Assembly: GCF_032452875.1 (NCBI RefSeq)
Contig: NC_083883.1
Coordinates: 51,892,698-51,956,697 of the forward strand
Source of the DNA: Bos javanicus
Lineage: Eukaryota > Chordata > Mammalia > Artiodactyla > Bovidae
Reading direction: 5' to 3'
Length of the DNA stretch: 64,000 nt
How positions within the stretch are numbered: the first letter of the stretch is position 1; each line of letters begins with the position of its first letter. The translations under genes were made by a program, and so were the position numbers. The notes beneath the pieces were generated by a model. The model was not told the DNA's origin and did not search any database. It was given only the letters and a program-made list of their open reading frames with translations. Below, piece by piece: positions 33,230 through 45,600 of this stretch.

Positions 33230-35989
33230 CTGGGGGCATGTCCAGGTTCCTGGCCCCCCACCCACTGTTTGGCCCGTGCCTTCAGCCTGCATCTGAGAAG
33301 TGAGACTCAGCGGGGCTCCAGCCCACCACTTGGCCTGACCCCACCCGGGTCTCCCCACCTGGGCCATCAGCCTTCCATTCTCCATGCCTGGGAATTCCCG
33401 GAATTGTCACATCCCTCAGCCACCTGTGGCCTAGCCCGGCTTGCTGATGCTTGAGAAAAACCCCATCAGAAGCTGGTCCATAACATGGGACCAACTCTGT
33501 TGCCCCTACTCCCGTGGTGACAAGCAGGGCACCAAGCAGCCTCTACAGGCGTGTCTTATGGCCAGAGTTGAGCCTGGGTGGTGGAGCAGGGACAGCAGGG
33601 GACATAGGCTCTAGGCTGTGCCAGGCCTTGTTGGAAGGTGGCTCAAGGCTGGAGGCTTGGGTGGGTCTCTGCTGCCATCTGCCAAGTGGGGCAGGGGCCT
33701 CTGGTGAGGGGCAGCCAGGTGACCTGCTCTGAGTGGGCCTAGGGCCCAGCATTGGGGGTTGACTGAACCCTGGGCCCCAACAGCCTCCAACAAACCTCAG
33801 TGGCCAGCATAGCCATGCTGGATTGGGGCCAATGGAGCCACACAAGTCCAGCCACATCTGGGCCAAGGGTCAGGCCTGTAGCCTGTTGGGAACTGTGGGC
33901 CTGTGTGGGGGTGTTGTCCGCCGAGCTGAGTCCAGGGATGCTCTGTTTGTGGGCCTCGGGCTTCCAGAAAGTAGGCAGCAGTCTGGCCAGACATGGTGGG
34001 GACCTGAGGGCTCCAGGGAGGTTGACCTGAGGCCTGCCTGGCCCCACTCCCACCCGGAGGCTCCAGCATCCTGGGACCTTGGTCCCTCAGTGCACAGGGC
34101 CATGGGGCCTGACCAGGTCAGGCTGGCTGGCCCGGGACACGCACTGAGTCACTGCCTGGGCTTCCTACGGACTTTCCAGAGTGTCCCCATCTTGGTCTGA
34201 ATCATTAGGCCTCTTGCAGCTGGGGTGTAGCCTCCTGGGTTCTGGCCCCTCTAGGCAACTGGGCCTGGGCTGATGCCTTGGGAGGGGGCTGAGCCAAGGA
34301 AGGGCCTGGTGTGTCTCAGCCAGCACATGCTGGCCTGGACACCCAGCACCCACCAGCTGCCTGGGGCCCAGGTAGGAGGTGGGGGTGGTCAGCCCGGGCC
34401 TCAGGTTTGTGGAGGCGGCCAGGCCAGAAAAATGTGCCAGCATGGGTGCTGCTGGTGGGCCCCCTGTGGCACAGAGCGCTGCCCACACGGGTGTCCCGTG
34501 ACCACATGGAGCCCTCACAGGGCAGCAGGACCTTTAGCTTCGTGATATAGGCGAGGGAAAAGGGCCTCCAGAAGGTTCTTTCCGACTCCAGTAACCATGT
34601 TTCCAGACTGGCCACCTCCCACCCTGGCTGGGGCTGCCAGGCAGGAGGAAGGTAGCTTCCTGAGATGGGGGGTGGGGTCCCCGACACCTCAGCCACGGCA
34701 GGAGTGGGGGTGCACCACTCCTCCACACAGTACACGCACGCACACAGCTGTGCACACACACACACTCCTCTCACACACAGCAAGCCCTCTGTCAGTAGGG
34801 GTGCATGACAAAGGCGTGGATGGGAGCCTCTGCCCTTGCCCCGCCTGTGCCTGTGCTCCAGACGATGTGGGGGACATGGCCCCTCCACCTCAAGCCGGGG
34901 AGACCCCAGTGACGGCCCGCCCTGATGCCCTGGTACCTCGAGGCTGCACCCTCCCTGTGCATGGGCATCCATCCTCTGGTGCTGGCGGCTGCAACAGCGG
35001 TGACTGTAGCAGTGCTGATGGCACTTCTAGCAGGTGACAAAGTGGGCTGTGGCCCGAGGCTGGCCAAGCAGCCTCCTGTTTATAACAGGCTGGGCGTGGG
35101 GAGCGGTGGTGGGGCGGAGCCTGGCAGGGAAAGCCACATCTGCTCTGGTCCCGGAAGGGGAAGCCTTTGGGGTAGGGATGGGGGTCCTTCACCTCAGTGA
35201 GGCTCTCTTGCCCACGTTCCTGGAAGTGAGGTCTGGGGGCCTGGCCCTGGCAGTGGGTGAGGGGCTCCAGGTTTCTGGAGGGTGAAGAGGGACCCCACTC
35301 CGGTAGACCCTGGGGTGCCTGGCCCCCTCCCCTGTCCACTCTCCTCCCACCTGGCCTGGGAGAATGCTTGCTTGCCTCCACCTGCCCAGCTCTAACCACA
35401 GGTGTCTGTGGCCAGGGGTCCCCAGGCAGGGGCCTCCACTCCCAGAACATGGGTGTCCCTTGGTGCTGGCTGCCCAGCCCCTGGGACAGGTACCTACTGT
35501 GGGAGTAAGTTGGGGCCTGGGTGGGCAGGTGGTGCCCATAGCTCAGCCTCCCAGGAGGCACAGAGACCCTGCGCCAGCCACACACCACATTCAGGGTCCA
35601 AGTCCACCACCTCCCGGCTGAAATCTTCGGCCCCAGAGTGATTGCCTGAGGCCAGACAGTGTGTGAAAGGCTGGAGAGCCCCCAGGAGGACCCACGGGGA
35701 ACCCAACAGGGTTCCATGAGGCCAGAGGCCTCACCATCCCAAATAATCAGACCCTCCGCTTGGCCCTCTGCCCCTCCCACACAGGCTCTGGGTTCCTGAC
35801 GGCCCACCCCAAATGGGTGCTGAGATGAGGGAGGAAGCCCCCACCTTCGCTAGGCCCTTCTGGTGGGGGTTTGGCTCTGAGGAGGGGTGAGGTCATCAGC
35901 CTCCTGCCTTTGGAAGGGGCAGATGGCAGCCGGGGACCTCTGGGAGAGGGAAGTCACGCTCAGGGAAGAGCTGGCCCTGGACTCATCTA

Positions 35990-36140
35990 GGTGTGAGTGC
36001 GAATCACAGCTTCCTCAGTCATCGGCTGTGTGACGTTGAACAAATTACTCAACCTCTCTGAGCCCGTTTCCTCAAGCACAAAGTGGGGCTGAGTTTCCTC
36101 TTGAAGCTCGAGATTCAAAGGTGAGACCAAGTGATGTCAC
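35990..36140 (+). mobile_element. MIR SINE fragment
   Basis: Contains the MIR core pattern 'gctgtgtgacgttgaacaaa', then 'acctctctgagcc' and 'gtttcctca', in plus orientation. MIR is an ancient mammalian SINE. Borders are approximate. Confidence 0.7.
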
Positions 36141-37449
36141 AGAGCTCGCATCAGAGCCCCATCTTCCTGCTTCTGAGGAGGCTGCTCCAGAACCCACCTT
36201 TGGGAGGCCAGAGACACAGAGACTGTGGCCAGTGGCAGTGAGGCCAGCAGCCCCCTCCTCCCTTCCCTGCCTGACCCCTCTCCTGCCTCCCCAGGCTCCT
36301 CCAGTGCCTGGAGGAGCAGAAGGCGCTGTCTGGGACCAGACAGGGCATCTCCAGCTTCTCACACAACAGGGGCTTGTGTGACTGCTCCTTGACAGCTGTG
36401 TGTTGAGAGAATTAGAGAAATTATTTAGGGCCCTATGTCCCCCACCCTCTCTCCAGAGGGACAGCTGGCCCCAGCCTGCTGAGCATGGCCCCATTGAGCC
36501 TTCAAGTGGTGGCTTTCCCTGAAGCTGGACCTAGGGACACCAATGTGCCTCCTTCCAGACTGTGGACACCCAGCACTTCATGGGACCCCTGGGCTCCACT
36601 TTCACACCTGTGGGTGTCTCCACCCTCAGAGACAGCTAAGAGTTGGTCCTGGAAGGATTCTGGTGCAGCAGCTATGAAGTCTGAGCCAATGGGCTCTGCA
36701 TGTGTGCCAGATTCTGGGGGCCAGGGGCATCCGCCCCAGCCTGGGGGGCTGCACCATCTGGAGTCCCTGCCCACTGGCAAGTAGGAAGCCTCCTCGGTGC
36801 TACTGCAGCACCTCCCTGTCCCCCAGGTCCTGACTGCAGTGTCAAGCAGGGATTCCGGCCACCACGGAGGGGGCTCCTCGAGGTACTGGCCACTAGAGAT
36901 GGGCCGAGTGTGTGATGTTGCCCGTGTGGGGCTCAGGGTCTGGTCTTGTGTCTCTCTCACACCTGCACTTGAAACACCCAGCGCCTCAGGGCAGCCTCCC
37001 TTACATAACTCTCCTCAAGCTAAAAACAGCTGGGCCCGCCCTGCGTGGGGATGGCAGAGCCCGGAGGAGGCAGGGGAGAGAAGGAAGCTTGAGATGTTTT
37101 CTGAGTGTGGCAGCAGGAGGTGGAGCCTGGGACCGCCAGCCTCCCCATGAGGAAGGAGGGCCAGGGCCAGCGAAGCTCACTCGCGGCAGGGGGAGGTAGC
37201 AGGCTGCTTCCCCCCGGCTGGCTGGCCTGGTGCTGGCCTGAGGGGCGATGGGCACTTCTGTTTCTGCCCCTGGGCCTGGGCCAGCACTGCAGTGACTGCT
37301 CATATCTTGTCTGAGGTGCCCCGGGTGGGCCAGATTCAGTGGCGATCATGGCCCCGTCTGCCTTCTGCCAGTGGCCATGGCTGGACCCGTTGGAGCTTGG
37401 AGTCCACTGTCAATGGTCATGTGGTTAGTACCCCTGACCGGTGCTGTAT

Positions 37450-37530
37450 ACTGAAAGGCAGTCAGGGTTGTGGTCAAGGGTGAGACTTTGGGGTTTGAAC
37501 CCCAGATCTGCCTAGCGACAGCCTCTCTGG
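37450..37530 (+). mobile_element. Possible MIR 5' fragment
   Basis: The order 'tggtcaagggtgagactttg', 'gggtttgaaccccag', 'atctgcc' resembles the 5' half of MIR. It is short and diverged, so the call is tentative. Confidence 0.4.
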
Positions 37531-38399
37531 ATTAGTCCCAGCTGATGACCAAGGCCTGTCTCACAGTCAGTGCAGCGTCTGCCCTGGCACAGCCCTGTGG
37601 GGGCACACCCCAGCCCCCACTCACCAGGAAGGGTGGTGAGGAGTGTGCTGGCCCGCCTGCTGCCCAGCCCTCCTGTATCCAAACCCCCACCCGAATGCCA
37701 TCCTCACCTGCTCCAAAGTGCTTCCCAGTGCTATCCCAGAGACTCTCTGCTCCCCAGGGACTTCCCTGGACTCCTCACCTCCCTGCTCTGCCTCCCCCTC
37801 CCCCAGGGCCTGGGAGGGGACCGTGGGAGCAGAAAGTGAGGCTCAGTGCAGCGGCCACTGCTGCAATAATGACCCTATTCATGGGCTAGGCGGAAAATTC
37901 AGTCGGAGAACAGTGTAACTCTTTTTATGAGGACAGCTCTCCCCCTGGGCAGGGGCTGGGCAGGATTCCTACGCTGGACCCCACCTGGCACAGGTTCCAG
38001 TGGGGCTCCTGGCTCCACAATCACTGCGGTCACACAAGGTCACCCAGGATTCGATTCTCAGGGACCCAGGTGGTTCAGTCGCCAGGGACGCGGACTGCCT
38101 TCAGCGCTTCCCTGTTAAGTGGGCACAAGAACTGGGTCCTCCAGGCGGGACTGGGCCGATTCTTTGGAAGGGGGCGGTGGGAGGGTCGAGGTACCAGGGA
38201 ACTTGGGCGGGGCTCATCCCGGCATCTCGGGGGTTACCTTCTAACTGGGCCTGTTTTCCCGCGGAAGGCAGGGGATCATGAGAAGGGGAACGTGCAGGGT
38301 CGGGGGGCCCCGGAGCCCGGCGGCCGCTGACAGCGATGTGGCCGAGGGACCAACAGGAGGGCCAGCCGTGGCTGATTGGGCCAGACCTGCCCTGAGCTC

Positions 38400-38753
38400 G
38401 TTCTCCGCCCCTCGGAGCTGCCTGTCAGTGCGCATGCGCCGACTGCTTCCGCCTCCCGGGACTAAAGGCGACAGCGAGATGCAGGCGACCTCCGCCTGGC
38501 CGTCTAGAGCGGCCGCCTCAACTAACCGCGCCCCGGAACTGGAAGCGCGGCTTGCCCCGCCCCGTGGGCGGCCATCTTGGAAGCTGAGGCGGCAGCAAAA
38601 GCGGCAGCGGCGGCGGTAGCGGCTGCGGTCGGGTGGGCTCGCTCCCGGCGCGGTGCAGCTCTGCGGCGCGGGCCCCACTCTCCGCTCCCTGCTCCGGCCT
38701 CGACCACGGCGAGCCTGAGCGCGGCGGCGGCCCACGCGCGGCGACGGGGAGAG
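38400..38753 (+). promoter_or_regulatory. UBE2J2: UBE2J2 CpG-island promoter and noncoding exon 1
   Basis: CpG-dense block with a perfect NRF1 palindrome TGCGCATGCGCC at 38429-38440 and a YY1 site GCCATCTTGG at 38571-38580, the latter typical of a position just at or after a TSS. A strong donor (GAGAG then GTGAGC) ends a probable noncoding exon at 38753. Splicing from there to the coding exon at 42617 gives a 3.9 kb intron. Confidence 0.7.
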
Positions 38754-40511
38754 GTGAGCGCGCGCCGCGGGCCCCCGCCGGGGCCTCTTCCGCGCGTCCG
38801 CCCCGCCGGAGCCGGCCCGAGCGGGGAGCGCGGGGCCTCCGCACTGCCCGTCCTCGTCGCGTCCGCGCTCGCGGGGCCCGGCCCGGAGCTTCTGTGCGCG
38901 GAACCCGAGGTCGGTTATAGCGGGGCGCCCGGGGCTCCGGGCCGGGTCGTCCCTCCTCCGGCCAACTTAGGGATTCGGGTGGCCACACGGTTGACGTCCC
39001 ATGGAAAGGCTCCCGTTAGTGGCACACTTGGGGGCGCCGCCAGGACCAGCCGGCGTAGAGCTTGGTTTGTAAACGTATCTTGGGAATCGGTATCGGGGTG
39101 GGGTGGCTGCCGTTGAGCCCGCCGCCGCCGCCGCTTCATCTCGATCAGTTAGGACCCCAGACCGCCTCTTAAGTCCCCCGAGCAATGAACGTCTGGGGTG
39201 GAAACAAAATTCGGGCGGTCAGACTGGGAAGCTCCATGCTGGGTGGCTGGAGAGTACCCTGGGCCGGCTTCTCGCCTGTGCCTGCCTGCCCTCCCCGTCT
39301 GCCAGTTACTTGTCTGGGTCCACCCCTGGCCAGATGTACGCTTCTCGCCCCCTTCCCAGTTAACACCACTTATCTGGACTATGTTTAGTTCACATCCATT
39401 CTCAAACTCAAGCCGGGCCCGGCTTGGAAATGCTTAGAGAGGTCCCGGGGCAGCCCCTGGGGAGTTAGTGAGGGCCTGAGAGTTTTCTGGGCAGTGGTCA
39501 GGGCTCTGTTCTCTCTGGGTGAGGGACCCTCGGTGTAACTTTAGGGTCTTGCTTACTTGAAAAGCCCAGGCTCTCTGCAGGTACGGTTGGATGCCAGTGC
39601 CTAGAACTAGTGCTCTGTCATCAGCACACCTTAGGTGAGCCGACCTCTGTGCAGGTATGGGAGTGAGTGGCAGGTGCAGTGGCCTCCATCAGCCGCGGGC
39701 CTCCATCCAGCCTGTGAAGCAGTCCCACTGGTGAAGGAAGAGACTTCCGTGGAAGTCCTGGGCACGGGGGTGTCACGTGCGCTCTGGTGGGTCAGACCAA
39801 GGTCTCTGGGCGGAGAGAAAGGAGCCAGAGGAGCCGGGCGGGCAGTGCTGGGTGAGGGGCGAGTCTTTGTACACGTGGTACTGAAGGGACTCTTGCCGGG
39901 ATGTTGTTTCAGGCTACTGGCCTTCAAGCTGTCTTCACTGAAGTTTTTTCTGTGGACTGTGCTTCTTGTTTTGTTTTTTAATGTCTCCTGTAACACTTGT
40001 GCTCTGTGGGGACTTGGCCTGAAGGGACCTTGAGATGCACTTTGGGGTCTGTGGAGGCACCCGATATGCACCCTGTGTGCTTGGGGAAGACAGAGAAACT
40101 GGCTCGCCTGTCATCTGGAGGGACCTGAAGGCACTGCTTTGAGCGAGGCGGAGAGATCCCTTTCCTTTAATAAACGGAGCAGTTGAATTGTAAGTGGGCT
40201 TCTAAAGATTATGATTTCAAAAGCAAGAGGGAGAGGAAAGTTCATTTGTGAGGAGCCAGGCAGGATCTATTTTGTTTTGTGTGGCTGTCCTCTAACCTTC
40301 ATGAAGCATCGAAGTCGGCCACTTCGATGCAGTTCAAGCACAAGTGTGTTTGAATTATCCAGTGAATTGGTTTGTGTGTGGCAGAATGTCAGACTTAAGT
40401 TGAATAGTTAAAGGAAACAAGTCCTGGGTGATGGATGGTCTTGCTTTTGAGTTGTCATGGTGTTTGTTACTAGATGTTGCCCATGGCGAACCACCTGGCC
40501 CTCTTGCCGTC

Positions 40512-40993
40512 TCTGGCTGGAGCTTAGGGGTGGTGCTGGGGGAGCACTCCCCTCTCAGGCTAGACCCTAACTACCCGCAGTGGGCACCCCAGCCAGCAGT
40601 GTCTGCTGGGGCCTGGTGGCACCTGTGCGATATGCAGCTGGGTAACAGGAAGGCCAGCAAAGGGCAGAATGTGGAGGCACTTGACCAGGGGAGTCAGGCA
40701 CTGGACTGGGCAGGGCCTCGGCAAGGCATCCACTGGTAGAGGCTGGGCGAGGGCATGGCCACGTGGTTGGGGTGAGGAGGGGTTGGCTCAGGCTGTAGGA
40801 GTGTCGGGGGCTGTGGGAGTCCAAATCAGGGGATAGAGGGCGGCCTGGGGCTGAGGACTTGGCAGGTGGCAGAGGTGTTGACATATATTTGTTCAGTTTT
40901 GAGTGAGTCCCGAAGGTTGTGATCTGAACTGTGCGATGAGAAGGGTCTGAGAGGGGAGCGCTCCCCCAGCACCACCCCTAAGCTCCAGCCAGA
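40512..40993. repeat. Inverted repeat with 47-bp arms in UBE2J2 intron 1
   Basis: Arm 40512-40558 and the reverse complement of 40947-40993 match at 46 of 47 positions by eye, separated by 388 bases. Nothing else in the loop is mirrored. In the transcript the arms could pair. Confidence 0.9.
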
Positions 40994-41899
40994 GCTTGAC
41001 TTCAGTGAACAAGATGGACTGAAATGGGGGGAGACTGGAAGCCAGAGGCTGGTTGGACGTCTCGTGATAACTGATGGGCAGTGTAGTGGGCCCTGCATCG
41101 GGGGTGTGTGGTGGGATGGAGAGAGTGGAAGCATATGGGTATCTGAGGTTTAGAGACCCCAGGGCAGGAAGCAGGGCTGAGCATGTGGAGGGACCACTGC
41201 TGCACCGTGGGAGTGCAGAGTGAGACAGCAAGCCCTGGTCGTCATCTGGCGGGGCGGGTGCTCTGAGGTGGATCCCATGGGCACAGGGCAGGAGTCCATA
41301 GCCTCTAATGAGGCACTACGTGCAGAAACTGATGGGAGGAAGGGTGCAAGTGAGGTGAGGAGGGTCCGGCCTGGGGCGGGGAGCAGTGCCAAGTGGGTAC
41401 TGGCTGGGAGGTCTGTGTGGAGGTTTGGCTGCTGACGTCCTGTGCTATGGTGGACAGGTTGGGAACACAGGTTGGGCAGAGTGATTGCTCACTTGCTGCC
41501 CTGTCTAGTCAGCCTCCCCCGTCTTCTTTCTATCCTGTGCTGCACACCCTGTGTGTCCTCCATCTCCACCTTGTTTTACACCAGTGGCTTTCTTGCTTTA
41601 TTTTTAGCAGCAGAACTTTTTCATTTATGCACCTAATTTCCATCTATGAGACGTTCTAGTTTGTTAAGTAGACGGAGCTGGAGCTGTTCTGGTGCCCCTG
41701 AGAGTGGGGAGCCCGACTTCTACTTCCCCGTCCTGCCCTCCTACCTCTGGAGCAGAGCTGAGGCGTCCCAGGTCCCCTGATCCAGGCCAGGTCTCTTCTC
41801 TCGAATGATGGCTGCTCCCTCCCTCCCATCCCAGCCTTAGTACTGTCCTGTGCTGTCCTGTCCCTCCCGTGCCATCTTGTCTGTCTTAGTCTGTCCCAG

Positions 41900-42190
41900 T
41901 CATCCTCTACTGGGCCTCCAGAGTGCCCTTTCTAACGGAAGACCTGATTTGACTTAAGACCTGGGCCTAAAAACTTTGTGGGGTGCCACCTGACAGCCTG
42001 GCCTCGAGTCCCTGGTCGGCCTCGTCAGCTGCCATTCACAGTGCTTCGGCCCAGTGCTGTGCCCTGGACACAGCACACTTCCTTACCTTAGCCTGTCCAG
42101 CTGCTCCTGCTTCCTCTTCTGTGCTGCATGTGTGTCTGGGTCTCTCTGGGGCCCCCTCTCTCTCTCCAGTCCCAGAAAGAGGCTATTCCT
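41900..42190 (+). mobile_element. L2-like LINE fragment
   Basis: The succession 'gcctccagagtgccctttct', 'acctgatttgac', 'tggggtgcca', 'ctcgtcagctgcc' and a C/T-rich end follows the order of the L2 3' end. Diverged; assignment by pattern only. Confidence 0.45.
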
Positions 42191-42616
42191 CTATTCCCTT
42201 GTTCTTCCCACCCACCTGTGGTCAGTGGTAAACATGCTGGAAAATGTTTAACAAGGAGCTCTGGGAGGGGCATGGAACCCAGTGCAGCGCTGGGGGAGAC
42301 ATGCACATGGCAGGTGGTTGGGGCTGGCTTTAGCTCGCTTCCACTCACGACTGGCGAATTCAAGGGCTCTCTCCCTCTGAAGCTTCTTCAAGGACACAGG
42401 TGAGTCTGCAGGGTCTCTCTTAACCTTTGTATCTGAGGAAAGTCACATTGGCGAAGGACCTGCTGGGACAGGCAGTAAAGACTCTGCAAGGCTCATGGGT
42501 GTCTGAGAGGGCGGGCAAGTTGGAGCAGCCCAGGGGCCTTGATTCCGGGTGGCAGAGGTGTGGGCAGTGGGGGTTGCCTTGCTCTGTCCTGTGTCAGTGT
42601 AGACTTGTCTCCACAG

Positions 42617-45600
42617 ATGAGCAGCAACAGCGGGAAGAGAGCACCGACGACAGCGACCCAGCGCCTGAAGCAGGACTATCTCCGGATTAAGAAAGACCCC
42701 GTGCCTTACATCTGTGCCGAGCCCCTCCCTTCCAACATCCTTGAGTGGTAAGGCTCTGCCGCCTCCTTCCCTGTACCACCTGCCACCTGGCTTCTCCCTG
42801 ATGGGCTTAGGGCCAGAGGGGCCCTCTTAGCATGGGAAGGGGGTTCCTGTACCCTCATCGGGCGTGAGTGGACCGTAAGGCCTGCAGATGCTCTCTGGTT
42901 GTCTTCACAATGGATAGCAACCCGGGATGTGGCAGGCTGTCTTTGAGCTGTGCACGCTGGGGCCAGAGAGAGGGTCCTTCCTAGGGGTGACTTTGGGGCC
43001 TGCAGACTCACGCCTGTTGGAGAAGCTCCTTGTCTTGACTCTTCTTCTCTGCTCTTTACTTCTTGATGCTGTGAGGTGGCCTATCCTACATTGGCAAGTT
43101 TGTGATGGGGGATGATGGGTCCTGAACCCTGCTCTGTGCCTGTGGACGTGCGTTTCATGGGAACTTGCCACGCCACAGAAGCGCTGCCCTTATCAAGTGT
43201 GCTGGTGATTTTGTGAGAAACAGTGTAGGGCTGAAACATTAAGGAGCATTTTCTCTGTTTGGAGGGTATTTAATATTTTATGTTTTGATCTTAAATGCTG
43301 TAAAAAAATTTTTTAGATCTAGAAGAAAGAGATCTGAGTTGAAGAAAAGTCTTTTCCAGGTTGGACAGGTGTTCAAGGATTTTGGATCCACATTCCTTGG
43401 CTTGCAGAGAAGGGTCAGCGCTGGCAGGTGGGCAGAAGGTCTCAGGGAGTCCAGCCTTGGTGTGCGGGGGAGACATCAGTATAACAACCCGCCCTGCCCC
43501 CAGGATGTAGCTAGCAGATGGACAGATGGACTCTGTGGCAGTCTAGGGGACATCCTCGTCATGTGGGGGACCCTCCTGAGTGGGGGTCAGGTCCCAGGTT
43601 CTACTGTTAACTAGGGTCTTCCCTAGAGAGGCGCGAGACGGAGTCCATTGGAGACCAGACACAGGCTTCCTCTCCTTGCCACGAGCTGCGACAAGCTGTA
43701 TGCTGGCGGGTTGTCCTCAGGGAAGCCCCTTTGGGACTGAGCACCAGAGATTTCAGGGGGAGTGGGTCACAGGAACCTCTGCCTGGAGCCCCCCAGTATT
43801 CCAGACTCCCAGAAGGACTGCAGGCTTCCTTTCAGCACTGACCACATATTTGCCTAGTTGAGGTGCCGTTAAGGTGATGAGACCCCCTGGCATCCAGTTC
43901 CAGACACCGGCTGAGGACGGCCGTGTTGGGCCTGCTGTGTGGGCTCTTCCCAGCCGGGGTGTCTGTCCCTGCCGCTGGAGAAGAGAGCAGTCTCCTGGAG
44001 AGGGCTGTACTCTAGGCTTTCCTCACTCTGCTGCCCTGGGGCTGTCAGGCACTCAGAGCACTGCTTGCCCGGCCCTTCCTGATGTCCTTAGATTGGACAG
44101 AGGAATTGGGAGCAGTGACAAATTAAGGCCACGTTCCCCATTTTAAGGCCACCTTTCCCAGTTTATTCCTGGTCTGCTGACATAGGATGATGGTATATTT
44201 TGAATCTGACCTATCAGCCAGTAGAGAGCAGGGGTTGTCGAAGTGTCCTGGTGGGAAGTAGTGTTTGGCGAGGTGGTTACGCGTGTGTGCACAGTTGTGT
44301 CTGGTCTTGTGTTTCTGGTTGGTTTTGTATTCTTCTTTGTGCTTTTCTGTTTTCTTTGAAAATTTGTAAGTTCAGGGCTTCCCTGGTGGTCCAGTGGTTA
44401 GGACTCAGCTCTCACTGCCAAGGGCCTTGAATCCATCCCTGGTCAGGGAACTAAGATCCCATCAACCACACAGAGCAGCCCCCCAAAAAAATTGAGTATT
44501 TCCAATGCTTCTTGCCATAGAGATGAAGTGTTGTTTATTTGTGTGGAGAGCAGAGTCCATGGGGCTGTGGTCCCTCTGTGTGAGGCCTTTGGTGACCACC
44601 ACGAACTGTCCCTCTTCCTCCTGCTGGAAGATAGCTGCTCTCGAGGTCACGTCTGAGTCTTCCAGGGTAGCAGGGCCAGGGGCACAGTCTCTGCGTGTCT
44701 CCAGCTATTCCTGGTGAGCTACTGCATGATATTTGGGCACACTGAAAAGCATCAGATTTCAAGTACATCTCAACTATAAATTGTGAATTTTTGTTTTTTT
44801 GTTTGTTTTTTTCCTCCACACTGTACGGCCTGTGGGATCTTAGTTCCCTAACCAGGGATTGAAACCTGCACCCCGTGCATTGGAAGTGCCAAGTCTTAAC
44901 GTCTGGACCTCCAGGGAAGTCCTGTGAAGTGAATTTTTAAATTGTCAGTTGATGTTAATGGTCAAAGAGGGTTAGCTTTTTGCATACTGTGTTGTGGATT
45001 CAGAGGCACTTTGTAGAAAACTTGGAGGGCACAGCCTCTCTGATCCTGTTGGCAAGGCAGGGAGCTGTGTAGCTGGTCAAGTTTAGTCACCTGCTGATGT
45101 CTATGAGTATGTTAGTTTCGGGTGGGCCCCAAAAACCCCAGCCTTGGAGTGATGCCATCCCCAAAGCCAACTCATTTTCTCTCGTCCCTCAGGCACTATG
45201 TGGTCCGAGGCCCTGAGATGACTCCCTATGAAGGTAAGTCTTTGCTCTGAGTTAGATGAACAAGAGGTAGCGTCTGTGTTCCAAAGAGACCTTACCTGAG
45301 AAACTCCGTCTGTTTGTCAGTAGTGCTCTTTCTGGTTTGGATGTGCGAGAGGTAGACTGCGCACATTTGGAGCTTGTTCTGGTTTCCTCCAAGTCCTAGA
45401 GGTGTTTGCTCAGGGTTTGGTTTTGCTGATGTGTCTCCGTCTTCAGGTTCGATCCCTGGGTTGGGAAGATCCCCTGGAGAAGGGAAAGGATACGCACTCC
45501 AGTATTCTGGCCTGGAAAATTCTATGGACTGTATGGTCCATGGGGTTGCAAAGAGTCAGACACGAATGAGCGACTTTCACTTCACTTCACTTCGCCTCTC

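Larger units (their letters stand above)
33386..38400. other. Region between SCNN1D and UBE2J2, no gene recognised
   Basis: About 5 kb of GC-rich sequence that should hold the SCNN1D promoter and any upstream SCNN1D exons (minus strand), but I could not identify these. It includes a CA-rich tract at about 34725-34785, a MIR fragment near 36 kb and possibly another near 37.5 kb. Open frames seen here look like chance. Confidence 0.6.
38754..42616 (+). other. UBE2J2 intron 1
   Basis: Contains the tail of the CpG island, the inverted repeat at 40512-40993 and an L2-like piece near 42 kb. A donor-like site at 42399/42400 (GGACACAG then GTGAGT) could end an alternative 5' noncoding exon. No coding exon was seen. 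Confidence 0.6.

Noticed and set aside
43285..43430. Lys/Arg-rich plus-strand frame in UBE2J2 intron 2
   Set aside because: It begins in AT-rich intron sequence and the six-exon UBE2J2 model is already complete at human length without it.
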